Assembly (NCBI RefSeq): GCF_030169785.1
Contig: NZ_CP125854.1
Location: 2,604,001-2,668,000 of the forward strand
Origin: Bdellovibrio sp. 22V
GTDB taxonomy: Bacteria; Bdellovibrionota; Bdellovibrionia; Bdellovibrionales; Bdellovibrionaceae
Direction of reading: 5' to 3'
DNA length: 64,000 nt
In this document: piece after piece, positions 8,428 to 17,156 of the stretch
Layout of the letters: every line of letters starts with the position of its first letter
Numbering within the stretch: position 1 is the stretch's first letter
Notes under the pieces: model-generated
What the model saw: the letters and a program-made list of their open reading frames with translations, nothing else
Told to the model about the DNA's origin: nothing
Database searches by the model: none
Program-made: the position numbers and the translations under genes

Positions 8428-9468
8428 ATGACAATCATAGCCATTTTATTTTTCACCACGATTGGTATCTCATTTTTATGTTCAATGCTGGAAGCAGTTC
8501 TGCTCAGTTCGACCTCGGCTTACATTGGAGTCCTGGTCAAAGAGAATAAAAGAAGCGCCAAGCTTCTTGAACATCTCAAAGAAAACATCGACCGCCCGAT
8601 TTCTGCCATCCTCACGTTGAACACTGTCTCTCACACTCTCGGTTCCGCTGCTATCGCCTACCAAATTCAAGTTCATTACGGAGAAGAAGCTGTCACGGCC
8701 GCGTCCTTCATCCTGACTTTCTTAATCTTGATCGTGTCAGAGATCATTCCGAAATCTATCGGAGCCGCTCACTGGAAGGCCCTCATTCCCTTTTCCGCTT
8801 ATACGATTCAACTTATGATCATTTTGCTTTATCCGCTGGTGATCATGTCAGAATGGCTGGGTCGTCTCTTCGCGAAAACTTCTGAAGATCCTGAAGTCAC
8901 TCGCGAAGAAATCCTGATGACCGCAGAGATCGGCGTTGAAGAAGGAACCTTGAAAGGCAAAGAGTCGAACATCATCAAAAATCTTTTGATGCTTGATAAG
9001 ATTTACGTGTCAGACATCATGACTCCGCGTTCAGTGTTCTTTGCCTTGGATAAAGATTTGACCGTCGAAGAAGTTTTTAACAAGTACAAGCCTTTGCGTT
9101 TTTCCCGCATCCCTATCTATTCAGGCAGCTTGGATAACATTGTCGGCATGACGTATCGTTATAAAATTCACGAAGCTCTTTCCAACGACCAACATGATAA
9201 AGTTGTCGGCGACATGGTAAGCCCCATCTCTAGCATTCCTGAGCGCATGACGGTGTCGCAGGTTCTTGATTTCTTCATCAAGGAAAAGGAGCATATCGCT
9301 TTGGCTGTTGACGAATACGGAATCGTTGCAGGTCTTGTCAGCTTGGAAGATGCCGTGGAAACACTGCTGGGTGTAGAAATCGTCGACGAACTTGATAACG
9401 TCGAAGACATGCGTAAGTTTGCGTTGGAGCAATGGCAGCTTCGCAAGCAGAAGCTCCGCCGCAGCTAA
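8428..9468 (+). CDS. CNNM/CorC-type membrane protein with paired CBS domains
   Basis: Residues 1-150 are a DUF21 (CNNM) transmembrane domain with about four helices, including the family blocks CSMLEAVLLSS and IVSEIIPKSIGA. It continues into a linker and two CBS domains (about 185-255 and 260-320), with VSDIMTPRSVFFALD and SRIPIYSG in the first and VDEYGIVAGLVSLEDAVETLLG in the second. Such proteins are linked to Mg2+/Co2+ transport or tolerance. The C-terminal CorC/HlyC domain of longer relatives is absent (346 residues). No clear Shine-Dalgarno precedes the ATG. cutA follows after only 3 bp, so two metal-related genes are coupled. Confidence 0.88.
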   Translation: MTIIAILFFTTIGISFLCSMLEAVLLSSTSAYIGVLVKENKRSAKLLEHLKENIDRPISAILTLNTVSHTLGSAAIAYQIQVHYGEEAVTAASFILTFLILIVSEIIPKSIGAAHWKALIPFSAYTIQLMIILLYPLVIMSEWLGRLFAKTSEDPEVTREEILMTAEIGVEEGTLKGKESNIIKNLLMLDKIYVSDIMTPRSVFFALDKDLTVEEVFNKYKPLRFSRIPIYSGSLDNIVGMTYRYKIHEALSNDQHDKVVGDMVSPISSIPERMTVSQVLDFFIKEKEHIALAVDEYGIVAGLVSLEDAVETLLGVEIVDELDNVEDMRKFALEQWQLRKQKLRRS

Positions 9469-9471
9469 TTT

Positions 9472-9786
9472 ATGATTCTGTTTTATATTCCCTGCCCCGA
9501 CAAAGCGTGCGCCGAGAAAATCGCCAAAGCTCTTTTGGAAGAAAAAATTATCGGCTGCGCGAATATCATTCCTGGAATGGAATCGATGTATTGGTGGGAA
9601 GGAAAAATAGAGACAAGCTCTGAATATATCCTGATCCTCAAAACCTTGAAAACCCCTGACGCAGAGAAAAGAATTCGCGAACGCGTGCAAGCTCTGCATC
9701 CTTATGAAGTCCCCTGTGTCATGACTCTTCCCGTCTTGGGAATCAATGACTCTTATAAGAAGTGGCTTGAAGAAAGCATGAAGTAA
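9472..9786 (+). CDS. cutA: Divalent-cation tolerance protein CutA
   Basis: Small trimeric cytoplasmic protein of the CutA1 family, classically linked to copper tolerance though its molecular role is unsettled. The family signature is clear: IPCPDKACAEKIAKALLEE, then GCANIIPGMESMYWWEGKIE, ILILKT and ALHPYEVPCV. At 104 residues it has normal length. It starts 3 bp after the stop of the CNNM/CBS gene, so the two are probably translationally coupled and share metal-related regulation. Confidence 0.93.
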   Translation: MILFYIPCPDKACAEKIAKALLEEKIIGCANIIPGMESMYWWEGKIETSSEYILILKTLKTPDAEKRIRERVQALHPYEVPCVMTLPVLGINDSYKKWLEESMK

Positions 9787-9818
9787 CCTCTATGATTTCC
9801 TAAAACTTCGGGGGAATC

Positions 9819-10334
9819 ATGACAAAGCAAGAGTTGGCAAAAAAGATTTACGATGTGGCTCACTTGACGGGCGAGTTTAAATTACGCTCGGGTCAGATTT
9901 CCAACGAGTACTTCGATAAGTATCGTTTTGAGGCACAGCCGGCTTTGCTGTGCGAGATTGCCAAACACATGGCTCCGCTAATTCCTCCGGGAACGGAAGT
10001 TTTAGCCGGCCTTGAAATGGGCGGCATCCCCATCGCGACGGCCTTGTCTTTAGAGACGGGCCTTCCATGCGTTTTCGTGCGCAAGGAAGCCAAAGAATAC
10101 GGGACCTGCCAGTTCGCTGAAGGCCTCGATATCAAAGGCAAGAAAGTCTGCGTGATCGAGGATGTTGTCACAACGGGCGGCCAAGTCGTTATCTCCACAA
10201 AGGATTTGCGTTCCTTAGGAGCCAATATCAGCCACGTCCTCTGCGTCATTCACCGCGGCCCCGTCTTCCCCGAACCCAAGCTCGAAGAAGTCGGCCTAGC
10301 CCTTAGTCCACTGTTCAAGAAATCTGATTTCTAG
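9819..10334 (+). CDS. pyrE: Orotate phosphoribosyltransferase
   Basis: Pyrimidine synthesis enzyme converting orotate and PRPP to OMP. The PRPP-binding motif VCVIEDVVTTGGQ spans residues 110-122, and the OPRTase core LRSGQISNEYFDKYRF, LEMGGIPIATALS and FVRKEAKEYG is present. At 171 residues it lacks part of the C-terminus seen in longer PyrE (about 200-215), but the catalytic core is complete. GGGGGAATC precedes the ATG. It lies 32 bp after cutA and may share its transcript. Confidence 0.9.
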   Translation: MTKQELAKKIYDVAHLTGEFKLRSGQISNEYFDKYRFEAQPALLCEIAKHMAPLIPPGTEVLAGLEMGGIPIATALSLETGLPCVFVRKEAKEYGTCQFAEGLDIKGKKVCVIEDVVTTGGQVVISTKDLRSLGANISHVLCVIHRGPVFPEPKLEEVGLALSPLFKKSDF

Positions 10335-10347
10335 CCGATAAAAAGGA

Positions 10348-10363
10348 CTGGTTTACTAACCAG
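10348..10363 (+). promoter_or_regulatory. Hairpin abutting the ribosome binding site of the next gene
   Basis: CTGGTT-tact-AACCAG is a perfect 6-bp stem whose last bases overlap the AGGAG (10362-10366) that serves the ATG at 10375. It could modulate initiation. Confidence 0.35.
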
Positions 10364-10374
10364 GAGAAATCCGG

Positions 10375-11238
10375 ATGAAACAGTATCTTTCAGTCCTTAC
10401 TCTTGCAGCAGCGCTACTTTCTGTAGTTCCGAGCTTTGCTGAATATGATCCTTTTGATTGTACGACAAATTCAAATCTAGAAGCTTCCGGCCTTCAATGT
10501 GTATCCTGCGGTATTACCAAATACTATGCAGACAGAGGAGAGGTGGTAGATCCTTCACACAAGTGGCTAGTATTACTTTCGTTAATGGTAAGAAAAGAAG
10601 GCTCAAGTAATGACAAGCAAAAGATGCAGATGGCTGTTATCAAAGCTATTCAATCGTATGGCTTCTGTAATCAATATTTGGGTGAGGAAACACTGAAGAA
10701 TGGCCGCTCAAAAGCGTCTCACGATATGAGTGCAAAAGATTGGGAATATTTTTTCAAGTTTCTGACTACTGAAGCTCTACCAGCAGAAAAATCATATAAC
10801 GACGCTGCAAAAAAACTCGGCTTCAAAAATGCGTGGATGTCGAATACAGCTGCACGTAAGAACATGGATTATCTCTTTGAAGGCATGTTTGACGGTATTT
10901 TTCTTGATGCAAAAAGAGATAAATTCGCGAGCAAACTAAATGAGCTCGATGATTTTTCGAATGATGGCAAAGACGATCAAGGCCTTCGATCATGCTTAAG
11001 GGAAATCCGCGAGAAGTTCTTTACTAAAAGAATGACTGATAGAGAAACATATAAAATGTGCGAAGTGGTTGCAGATGCTTGTGACATTCCACGTGTTCCT
11101 ATGGCTAAGGGACAAGACTTCTGTGTTCACAACGGAATGGGGTTGAGGCCAGCATCGGTAAAGCAACCTAATCCTATTAGTCCAATCGCTCCTCCCCCAT
11201 CTCCGGGGTCGTCAGGTAGTCGTAAAGGGACAAGGTAG
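10375..11238 (+). CDS. Exported hypothetical protein with Pro-rich C-terminus
   Basis: Not a family I recognise. Residues 1-22 are a signal peptide (ending VPSFA). The mature protein starts with Cys-containing LQCVSCG, continues as a mostly helical charged domain, has further cysteines (SCLREI, MCEVVADACD, FCVHNG), and ends in a Pro-rich tail NPISPIAPPPSPG followed by basic residues. Regular cysteine spacing suggests a disulfide-stabilised periplasmic or secreted protein. AGGAG precedes the ATG. Its stop lies 1 bp from the end of the convergent lipoprotein gene. Confidence 0.7.
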   Translation: MKQYLSVLTLAAALLSVVPSFAEYDPFDCTTNSNLEASGLQCVSCGITKYYADRGEVVDPSHKWLVLLSLMVRKEGSSNDKQKMQMAVIKAIQSYGFCNQYLGEETLKNGRSKASHDMSAKDWEYFFKFLTTEALPAEKSYNDAAKKLGFKNAWMSNTAARKNMDYLFEGMFDGIFLDAKRDKFASKLNELDDFSNDGKDDQGLRSCLREIREKFFTKRMTDRETYKMCEVVADACDIPRVPMAKGQDFCVHNGMGLRPASVKQPNPISPIAPPPSPGSSGSRKGTR

Positions 11239-11239
11239 T

Positions 11240-12397
11240 TTAATCTTCGAAATATCGAGTTCTGTTTTCGTCGTGTAAGAAGTCTCGATATATTTCCTCA
11301 GCGTCTCTTTCCGGGTTGGGAACTTTACCGCCCGGAAGGTCCCCATTATCGACGACATCTTCTTTGATTTGAAATTCTGCATTTTTGAATCTTTCATACA
11401 GATATTCATAAACCTCTGGATACGTCTCCATGGTAAACTCTAGAACAGATCGAAGTCGAAAAGCTTTCAGAATAGCGCTATCCTTCCTGTTCTTTAGAGA
11501 GTTAATGATATTCTTAGACACTTCACTTTTTTCTTCGTCACTAAAGCGTAAGACAGGCGTGATTTGTTTTAGCCAGAATAAGTTTGCATCTTGGAATTTC
11601 GAAATTAAATTTTTACGCTGATCTGCCTCAATGGTTCTTTTTCTCAAGAAAAACTCAAATGCACCCAAGTCTTCTACTTCAAAGAAAAAGTTTAAGAACT
11701 CATCAACTTTTTCTTTAATTTCTCCTTCCGCGCCTTCTATCAAATAAAGAAGCTTTAAATGGGAGTCATGCAAAAGCCCCTCGTTTCTAATTTCCTTAAG
11801 AGACTCTTTTTCATCAAAAAGAGTATACAATAAAGGTCGTTTTCCCTGAATGGATGCTTTCATAGGAAAGTGCGTAGACCAGTAGAACATTAAAGCAGAT
11901 GATCCATTGGACATACTATGCCTTCCTCTTTTATAGAGGTCCTCATCTGCCGCCAATAGAGCCGCTTTTGTAAATGGTAACTGATCTTTTTTCTCTTCTA
12001 ATAATTTTAAAATCGAATACTGTGTTCCTCTCCTTCTTTTGTACGGCGATGCTCCTTTTTGCAAAAGAGAAGCGGCCCATTGATCTTGCTCATGAAGGAT
12101 CATGAAATCCAACGCAGTAGTGCCGTCTTTTCCGTAGTCGTTAACTCTATATTCAGACACGTCATCCATTAGTTTATAAAAGAGAGACATATCTTCATTT
12201 TTGAGAGCAAAAGAAATTTGATCGGGAAAATTAATTCCGGCGTTACCTTCAATCTCCTCTTGGAGTTCTTCTTTGGTCATTCCGACTTTTATGACTTCGG
12301 GTTTGGGTGGAGTTTTGTCGGGGTTCTTTTGAAAAGAGCATGCCGTCACCATTAATGATGATGCTAAGACTAGTTTAAAAGAAAGAGATGGTTTCAT
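11240..12397 (-). CDS. Lipoprotein with an ankyrin-like segment
   Basis: Start at ATG 12397, 6 bases after GGAG; the frame opens 4 codons earlier at a GTG. The signal peptide ends in a lipobox with Cys at about residue 20 (VTAC). The mature part has an ankyrin-like repeat around DGTTALDFMILHEQDQWAA followed by LLQKGASP, and then a long helical, charged region with no recognised domain. The C-terminus is acidic. Base composition is more AT-rich than the neighbours. Predicted to be anchored in an envelope membrane; role unknown, possibly a scaffold. Confidence 0.68.
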   Translation of the reverse strand: MKPSLSFKLVLASSLMVTACSFQKNPDKTPPKPEVIKVGMTKEELQEEIEGNAGINFPDQISFALKNEDMSLFYKLMDDVSEYRVNDYGKDGTTALDFMILHEQDQWAASLLQKGASPYKRRRGTQYSILKLLEEKKDQLPFTKAALLAADEDLYKRGRHSMSNGSSALMFYWSTHFPMKASIQGKRPLLYTLFDEKESLKEIRNEGLLHDSHLKLLYLIEGAEGEIKEKVDEFLNFFFEVEDLGAFEFFLRKRTIEADQRKNLISKFQDANLFWLKQITPVLRFSDEEKSEVSKNIINSLKNRKDSAILKAFRLRSVLEFTMETYPEVYEYLYERFKNAEFQIKEDVVDNGDLPGGKVPNPERDAEEIYRDFLHDENRTRYFED

Positions 12398-12424
12398 CTT
12401 TCGCTCCACTTCAACCTTAGGAAA

Positions 12425-13219
12425 TTACTTCGAGCACTTTTCTTCGATGGCTTTTTGGATGGTCACAAGTTTTTCGGAAGGGTTTTTTAGTTCCCACTGC
12501 CACTTGAAGTCGCGGCAGTCCTGCCACCATGGGAAAACCATTTTTCCGAAGGTCTCGCCTTTCGCTTCATCGCGCTTCAAGCGTTTGTAAACTTCGCGCT
12601 CAATGATCGAGTAGGCTTTGTGAGGCAGAAGACCTTTTTGAATGAGGTCGATCGTAAGCTCGACGGATGTGACGAAACCAATTTGTCCCGGCATCGTTGG
12701 AAATTTCGACTCCCCTTTGGCAGAATATGCTTCGCGAATGTAGCTGACCGCCGGAATTTGCGGGAATTCTTTTTCCATTTGATTGTAAACCACAGCATCG
12801 AACTGACCGTTGTCACCGAAGTAAATAACGAGTTCAGGCTTTTTATCTTCTAAAAGTTTGCGGATGACTTTTTGTTTCAACTCCGGGTCTTGCTTAATGC
12901 CAGAGTTCATGTGCAACTTCGTCACCGGAAAATCATTTTCCTCCAAGAAATCACCGTGCTGTTCATTCATCAAGAGCTTCGGCGCCAAACTCACATAGTG
13001 AAACTCGATGTCGTTGTGGTAAAAATCCAAGAGGTTATAAAGCTCGGACATTCCGGCAAAACGACTGTCGTCGTCGAGGAAAGAAGTCGCAGCCCCTTTC
13101 TTTGAAAGAACGTGGCTCACCTTGATTGTGTCGTCGATATCGGAAACAACAAGAATCTTCGCCAACGCCGCCTGTGACAGCAAAGACAAAGATAAAACCA
13201 AAGTAGTAAGCTTCATCAT
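12425..13219 (-). CDS. Exported App1/LNS2-like HAD phosphatase (DUF2183 type)
   Basis: Start at ATG 13219, preceded by AAGGAG; the longer frame to 13309 has no ribosome site. A signal peptide (about 19 residues, ending AALA) is followed at once by VVSDIDDTIKVSHV, the DxDxT nucleophile motif of the HAD superfamily in App1-like phosphatidate phosphatases. HYVSLAPKLL resembles motif II (Ser), and VIYFGDNGQFDAVVY fits the distal Asp motif. App1-like enzymes act on phosphatidate; the exported location suggests phospholipid turnover in the envelope, but the substrate is inferred only. Confidence 0.75.
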   Translation of the reverse strand: MMKLTTLVLSLSLLSQAALAKILVVSDIDDTIKVSHVLSKKGAATSFLDDDSRFAGMSELYNLLDFYHNDIEFHYVSLAPKLLMNEQHGDFLEENDFPVTKLHMNSGIKQDPELKQKVIRKLLEDKKPELVIYFGDNGQFDAVVYNQMEKEFPQIPAVSYIREAYSAKGESKFPTMPGQIGFVTSVELTIDLIQKGLLPHKAYSIIEREVYKRLKRDEAKGETFGKMVFPWWQDCRDFKWQWELKNPSEKLVTIQKAIEEKCSK

Positions 13220-13363
13220 ACGACTTCTCCTTCTCTGAACCTCGAACCCAATGACTAAAAGATAGACAGCGAGCGCCAGCCCGCGGCCCTGCCAGGTTCC
13301 AAAATCCAATTAGAATGTTTTAAAAACACGCTCTAGATACAGAGCAAAGAAAAAGCCAAACAA

Positions 13364-13390
13364 AGACCCATCAAAGATGGGGCCTTTTTC
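13364..13390 (-). terminator. Terminator downstream of the methyltransferase operon
   Basis: GACCCATC-aaa-GATGGGGC with T tracts on both sides (GCCTTTTTC on the plus strand, CTTTGTTTGGCTTTTTC on the minus strand). It lies 8 bp past the stop of the three-gene operon; one mismatch in the stem. Confidence 0.55.
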
Positions 13391-13397
13391 ACCGATC

Positions 13398-14240
13398 TTA
13401 TTTTTCGCCGACGATGTAGGCGATCCAGCTTTGACAGGACTCCCCGTGATCTACACGCGTGAAATTGCCGTCGCCGGAGCCGTCTTTAGCAGTGCCTTCC
13501 CAATATACGTGCGTTTTACGGAAACCCACCTCTTGCATGATGTCGCGGATTTCTGAAATCGACCAAAGTCTCCAATCGTAAGTGAAAACCTGTTCGATCT
13601 TTTTACCGCCGACGCGGAAATGGATGTGGAAAAGAGCTTCGTTGGTTACTGGGTCAAAGTTCGTTTGATCCCAATAATACGTGAAACCCTCGTGACGAAT
13701 TGTATCTTCAATAGCGTCGTAACACTGACTGCCACCAAAAATATCCACAAGAAACATTCCGTCTTTGTTCAATGTCTTAAGAACGTTCGCGAAATATTTC
13801 TTAAGAACGTCTCTTTGTTTGAAGCAGAAATATGAAAAATTCATCGCGGCGACGATGTCAGCCTTATGAAGATTGGGATCAAGGACGTTGCCCTCGATCA
13901 ACTTCATACGACGTTGCTGTTCCGGCTTTAATTTGACCAGGTAATTTTGGCGTCCATACGCCATTGGCTCTGGATCGAGATCAATCCCAATAGCCTCGTG
14001 ACGAGGATTGAGTTTGATCCACTCTGTGGAAAGAGCGAACGTCCCGCAGAAATCTTCACGGAAAGTACGCGGGCTTTTACCTTTGAGTTCCTTGTAGGTG
14101 TCGCGGATAAAAACCACATCGTTTTCAGCTGATTGAACAGCTCTGCGGTAAAGATCGTATTTGTCGAAAAGAATCTTCGCGCTTTTTTTATTTACGCGAC
14201 GACGGACTTTTTTTCTGTGAGACGTTTCAGCTTTAGCCAT
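13398..14240 (-). CDS. Class I SAM-dependent methyltransferase
   Basis: The Rossmann methyltransferase core is visible: FREDFCGTFALSTEWIKLNP (motif I variant), then AIGIDLDPEPMAYGR with the acidic residue that binds the SAM ribose, LIEGNVLD, and ADIVAAMNFSYF. The N-terminus is strongly basic (HRKKVRRRVNKKSAK, residues 8-22). The substrate is not evident. It is the last gene of an operon with the E1 subunits, coupled by a TAATG overlap, so its substrate could be linked to that complex or the gene may simply share its transcript. Confidence 0.8.
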   Translation of the reverse strand: MAKAETSHRKKVRRRVNKKSAKILFDKYDLYRRAVQSAENDVVFIRDTYKELKGKSPRTFREDFCGTFALSTEWIKLNPRHEAIGIDLDPEPMAYGRQNYLVKLKPEQQRRMKLIEGNVLDPNLHKADIVAAMNFSYFCFKQRDVLKKYFANVLKTLNKDGMFLVDIFGGSQCYDAIEDTIRHEGFTYYWDQTNFDPVTNEALFHIHFRVGGKKIEQVFTYDWRLWSISEIRDIMQEVGFRKTHVYWEGTAKDGSGDGNFTRVDHGESCQSWIAYIVGEK

Positions 14241-15295
14241 TAAGGTACTTCCGCTACAACTTCGCGAATTGCGAGTTCAATGTCATGGACTTGAGGCACA
14301 GAGTTCTTCTCCAAATTAGGGTGAAGACCAATCCCCGGCAAGTTCTTACCAGCTAGAACACGTGGACGAGCCATCAATTGATAGAACAACTCTTGCGTTG
14401 CTCTATAAGCCAAGTGCTCACCAAAGTTCGTCACTTCCGTATCTTCATTCACGAAAAGAACACGGCCTGTTTTTTCGATAGAAGATTTAATCATTTGCCA
14501 ATCGTATGGGTAAATAGAGCGAAGATCGATCACTTCAACAGAGATGCCCTCTTGCGCCAATTTATCTGCAACCTCGTCACACAAATGAACCATGCGGCTG
14601 TAAGTAACAACCGTAATGTGTTCGCCGGAACGAGTGATTTTACCTTTACCGATTGGTACGATGTACTCTTCAAGACCCGGCCAACGCGGCTTCCAGCCTT
14701 CAGAGTTTTGCACCGGTTTATCGATCATCGCTTTCAATTCTTTCTCATCCGCCGGTTCGCCCGGAATGAGTTCGTCGCCTTTATGGCGCATCAAAGCTTT
14801 GGATTTCAAATACAAAACTGGATTCGGATCCTGAATCGCCGCAAGCATCAAACCATAAGCGTCCAAAGGATTCGACGGCATCACGATTTTCCAACCCGGC
14901 AAGCGAGATGCCCACGCATCGAACGAGTGTGAGTGATAAACGGAACCAAAGATTCCCGCACCCACTGGAGTCATCACAACCATTGGAAGTTGGATCTGTC
15001 CATTCGTACACCACAAAGTGTTTCCAGCGATTTTCAAAAGATCAATGGTATTAAAGATGTAATCGGCGAACTGAATCTCTGCTACGCAACGATCACCGCC
15101 CATAGCGATACCCATTGCCATAGAAATGATTCCGCGCTCATCCAGTGGAGAGTTCCAAGCTGTTTTCAGACCTTGAGTCGCCGTAAAAACACCACCCAGT
15201 GGCGCGCCCACGTCTTGTCCGAAAATATCTTTAACGCCCATGTTTGTTTCACCGTAGTGAAGGGCCATTCTGATAGCCTGTGCTACGCTTGCCAT
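14240..15295 (-). CDS. Branched-chain 2-oxoacid dehydrogenase E1 beta subunit
   Basis: Beta subunit of a ThDP-dependent 2-oxoacid dehydrogenase E1, pairing with the alpha subunit encoded upstream (1-base TAATG overlap). Motifs: FGQDVGAPLGGVF and MAMGIAMGG near the N-terminus, EIQFADYIFNTID, PMVVMTPVGAGIFGSVYHSHSFDAW, and the C-terminal transketolase domain with VEVIDLRSIYPYDWQMI and ETEVTNFG-type sequence. HSHSFDAW and DLRSIYPYD resemble the BCKDH beta subunit more than PDH. Length of 351 residues is normal. E2 and E3 are not in the window, so the complex is completed elsewhere. Confidence 0.9.
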   Translation of the reverse strand: MASVAQAIRMALHYGETNMGVKDIFGQDVGAPLGGVFTATQGLKTAWNSPLDERGIISMAMGIAMGGDRCVAEIQFADYIFNTIDLLKIAGNTLWCTNGQIQLPMVVMTPVGAGIFGSVYHSHSFDAWASRLPGWKIVMPSNPLDAYGLMLAAIQDPNPVLYLKSKALMRHKGDELIPGEPADEKELKAMIDKPVQNSEGWKPRWPGLEEYIVPIGKGKITRSGEHITVVTYSRMVHLCDEVADKLAQEGISVEVIDLRSIYPYDWQMIKSSIEKTGRVLFVNEDTEVTNFGEHLAYRATQELFYQLMARPRVLAGKNLPGIGLHPNLEKNSVPQVHDIELAIREVVAEVP

Positions 15296-16401
15296 TAGAA
15301 CTTCCTCCAGTCCGCATTTTCATTGCCAACAAAAACGTGATCCCAAACAGATTCACCTGTTGGCACCGGCTCTTGACGAGCTTGTTCTTGAGCCGCAATG
15401 CCTTCCGCTTCGTAAATTTCCCAAATTTTCTTGATCGCTTTTTCCGTCAAGATGCCAGCATCAAGAAGTCTGTTTTCAAATACCACCACAGGATCTACAA
15501 GATGCGCTTTTTTATTCGCACCATCGGCAGAGGAGTGACCATACAAACGGCTCACATGTGCTTCGATGAACGAAGGCTTGCCTGTTTTACGGATGTACTC
15601 CATCTCCTCTTGGATTGCTAAATATGTCTCTACAGGATCATTGCCATTGATCACGCGTGAACGAATATTGAATGCCTTCGCACGGTCCGCGATGTTGGTT
15701 TCACCATGCTGACCCTCAAACGGCGTCGAGATACCGAATTTATTATTTTGTACAGTAATGAGAACCGGAAGTTCCTGGCCTTTGCGAGAAGCCAAGATCA
15801 ACGCTGAAGCAAAATCGCCTTCTGCCGTTCCCGCGTCACCGCCTGTCACGATAGAAAGAGCTTTTTTACCCGCGCGCTTTTGCACATGAGCCGTACCGCA
15901 AGCGATCGGATATTGCACTTCAATCGGAGACGTCACCGGAGCCACGTTCCACTGTGGGAAGCAATAATGGTTCGCGAAGTTACGACCACCCGTTGACGGA
16001 TCCGTCGATCTGTTCATGATCAAACGGATGGAGTCGATCATGTTCATACCCAACGCCAACAACGTCGGAGTACAACGATAGTGAAGATGGAACCAGTCGT
16101 ACTCAGGCCCTTGCCCTTTACGCGCTAGCATTCCGAGTGGCACACCGAAAGCCTCTTCGCCCGGTCCACCGATCCAGAAATACGCTTCACCCGCTTTATA
16201 GATTTTAATTAAACGCTCTTCAAGAACGCGAGACTTCACCATCAAGTCGTGCATACGCAGCAAGATGTCTTCAGAGAGTCCGCCGAAATTATCTTTCCTG
16301 GCTGTTTTTTTCGAAGTCTTCACGGCTGTCTTTGCAGTGGGCTTCGCCGCTTTTTTCGCAGCGGGTTTGCTCCCTGCTTTTACAGTGGTCTTTTTAGACA
16401 T
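15295..16401 (-). CDS. Branched-chain 2-oxoacid dehydrogenase E1 alpha subunit with Ala/Lys-rich N-terminal tail
   Basis: E1 alpha carries the ThDP-binding motif GDAGTAEGDFASALILASRK and the downstream VQNNKFGISTP block, with YRCTPTLLALG and HGETNIADRA also typical of BCKDH E1 alpha. Residues 1-36 are an unusual Ala/Lys/Thr/Pro-rich tail (AGSKPAAKKAAKPTAK and similar) resembling histone H1 or bacterial nucleoid proteins and absent from most E1 alpha sequences I know. AAGGGG precedes the ATG. First gene of the alpha-beta-methyltransferase operon. The tail may bind the acidic E2 core or a nucleic acid; that is inference. Confidence 0.9.
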   Translation of the reverse strand: MSKKTTVKAGSKPAAKKAAKPTAKTAVKTSKKTARKDNFGGLSEDILLRMHDLMVKSRVLEERLIKIYKAGEAYFWIGGPGEEAFGVPLGMLARKGQGPEYDWFHLHYRCTPTLLALGMNMIDSIRLIMNRSTDPSTGGRNFANHYCFPQWNVAPVTSPIEVQYPIACGTAHVQKRAGKKALSIVTGGDAGTAEGDFASALILASRKGQELPVLITVQNNKFGISTPFEGQHGETNIADRAKAFNIRSRVINGNDPVETYLAIQEEMEYIRKTGKPSFIEAHVSRLYGHSSADGANKKAHLVDPVVVFENRLLDAGILTEKAIKKIWEIYEAEGIAAQEQARQEPVPTGESVWDHVFVGNENADWRKF

Positions 16402-16445
16402 TCTTCTTCCCCTTAAGTAGGCTCATCTTTTTGCGTCTATGTAAG

Positions 16446-16489
16446 CGAAAAGAGGGGCTTTTGTCACTACAATTAGCCCCCTCTTTTCG
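16446..16489 (-). terminator. Long inverted repeat between the VOC gene and the E1 operon
   Basis: CGAAAAGAGGGGCT (16446-16459) pairs with AGCCCCCTCTTTTCG (16475-16489) apart from one bulged base. It lies after the VOC gene and 45 bp before the E1 alpha start on the minus strand. It could terminate the VOC transcript or attenuate the E1 operon; the T tract is weak. Confidence 0.5.
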
Positions 16490-16580
16490 GCGGTTCCAAG
16501 AGATTCCTGAATAAAGTGTTTCGGAGGCCCAGATCGAATAAAACGCACCCTCGCCCCCATTGCCTATCTTGCGGGCACAC

Positions 16581-17009
16581 TTACCACGTAATCTTCACGG
16601 ACTCTGCTGACTTTTTAGCCGGTCCATGGAAGACAGCCTCAATATTGTTTCCATCGGGATCAAGAACGAATGCCGCATAATAACCGGGATGATAAGGCCT
16701 CTCGCCTGGGGCTCCGTGGTCCTTTCCACCCGCTGCCAAAGCGGCTTTGTAAAATGCTTCCACCATAGCGCGGTCTTTGGCCTGAAACGCCAAGTGCACT
16801 CGACCCGTCAGTTCACCCGCCGCAGCTCTCGAATCTTTGGAGGAAATAAAAAGCTCATCCGTCCAAAAGAAATCCGGCCCCTCACCGCCCATGGGAATTC
16901 CCAAAGATTCAAAGACAGCTGCATAAAACTTTTTACTCGCGCCAAGATCACGCACGACAAGCTGGATATGATCAATCAATCGTCCGCGATGCATTTCATT
17001 TACTTCCAT
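16581..17009 (-). CDS. VOC-fold (glyoxalase/bleomycin-resistance-like) protein
   Basis: A 142-residue vicinal oxygen chelate protein built of two beta-alpha-beta-beta-beta units: LIDHIQLVVRDLGASKKFYAAVFESLG at the start, then HLAFQAKDRAMVEAFYKAALAAGG, and YYAAFVLDPDGNNIEAVFH at the end. The conserved His and Glu that bind the metal are in place (IDHIQL, NNIEAV). Substrate unknown. AAGGAG precedes the ATG. It is divergent from the GGT gene. Confidence 0.85.
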   Translation of the reverse strand: MEVNEMHRGRLIDHIQLVVRDLGASKKFYAAVFESLGIPMGGEGPDFFWTDELFISSKDSRAAAGELTGRVHLAFQAKDRAMVEAFYKAALAAGGKDHGAPGERPYHPGYYAAFVLDPDGNNIEAVFHGPAKKSAESVKITW

Positions 17010-17156
17010 AAAAACTCCTTTGCAGAGGAATTATGTCAAAAATTTCAGGCGCAGGTAAACAAACTTCACCGACAAATAGTAATTTAGCAAAAGCGCAATC
17101 GTGCTTTGATTTAAAACATCTCTGTGAAAGAATAGATAATAAAGGTGGAGCGTATG

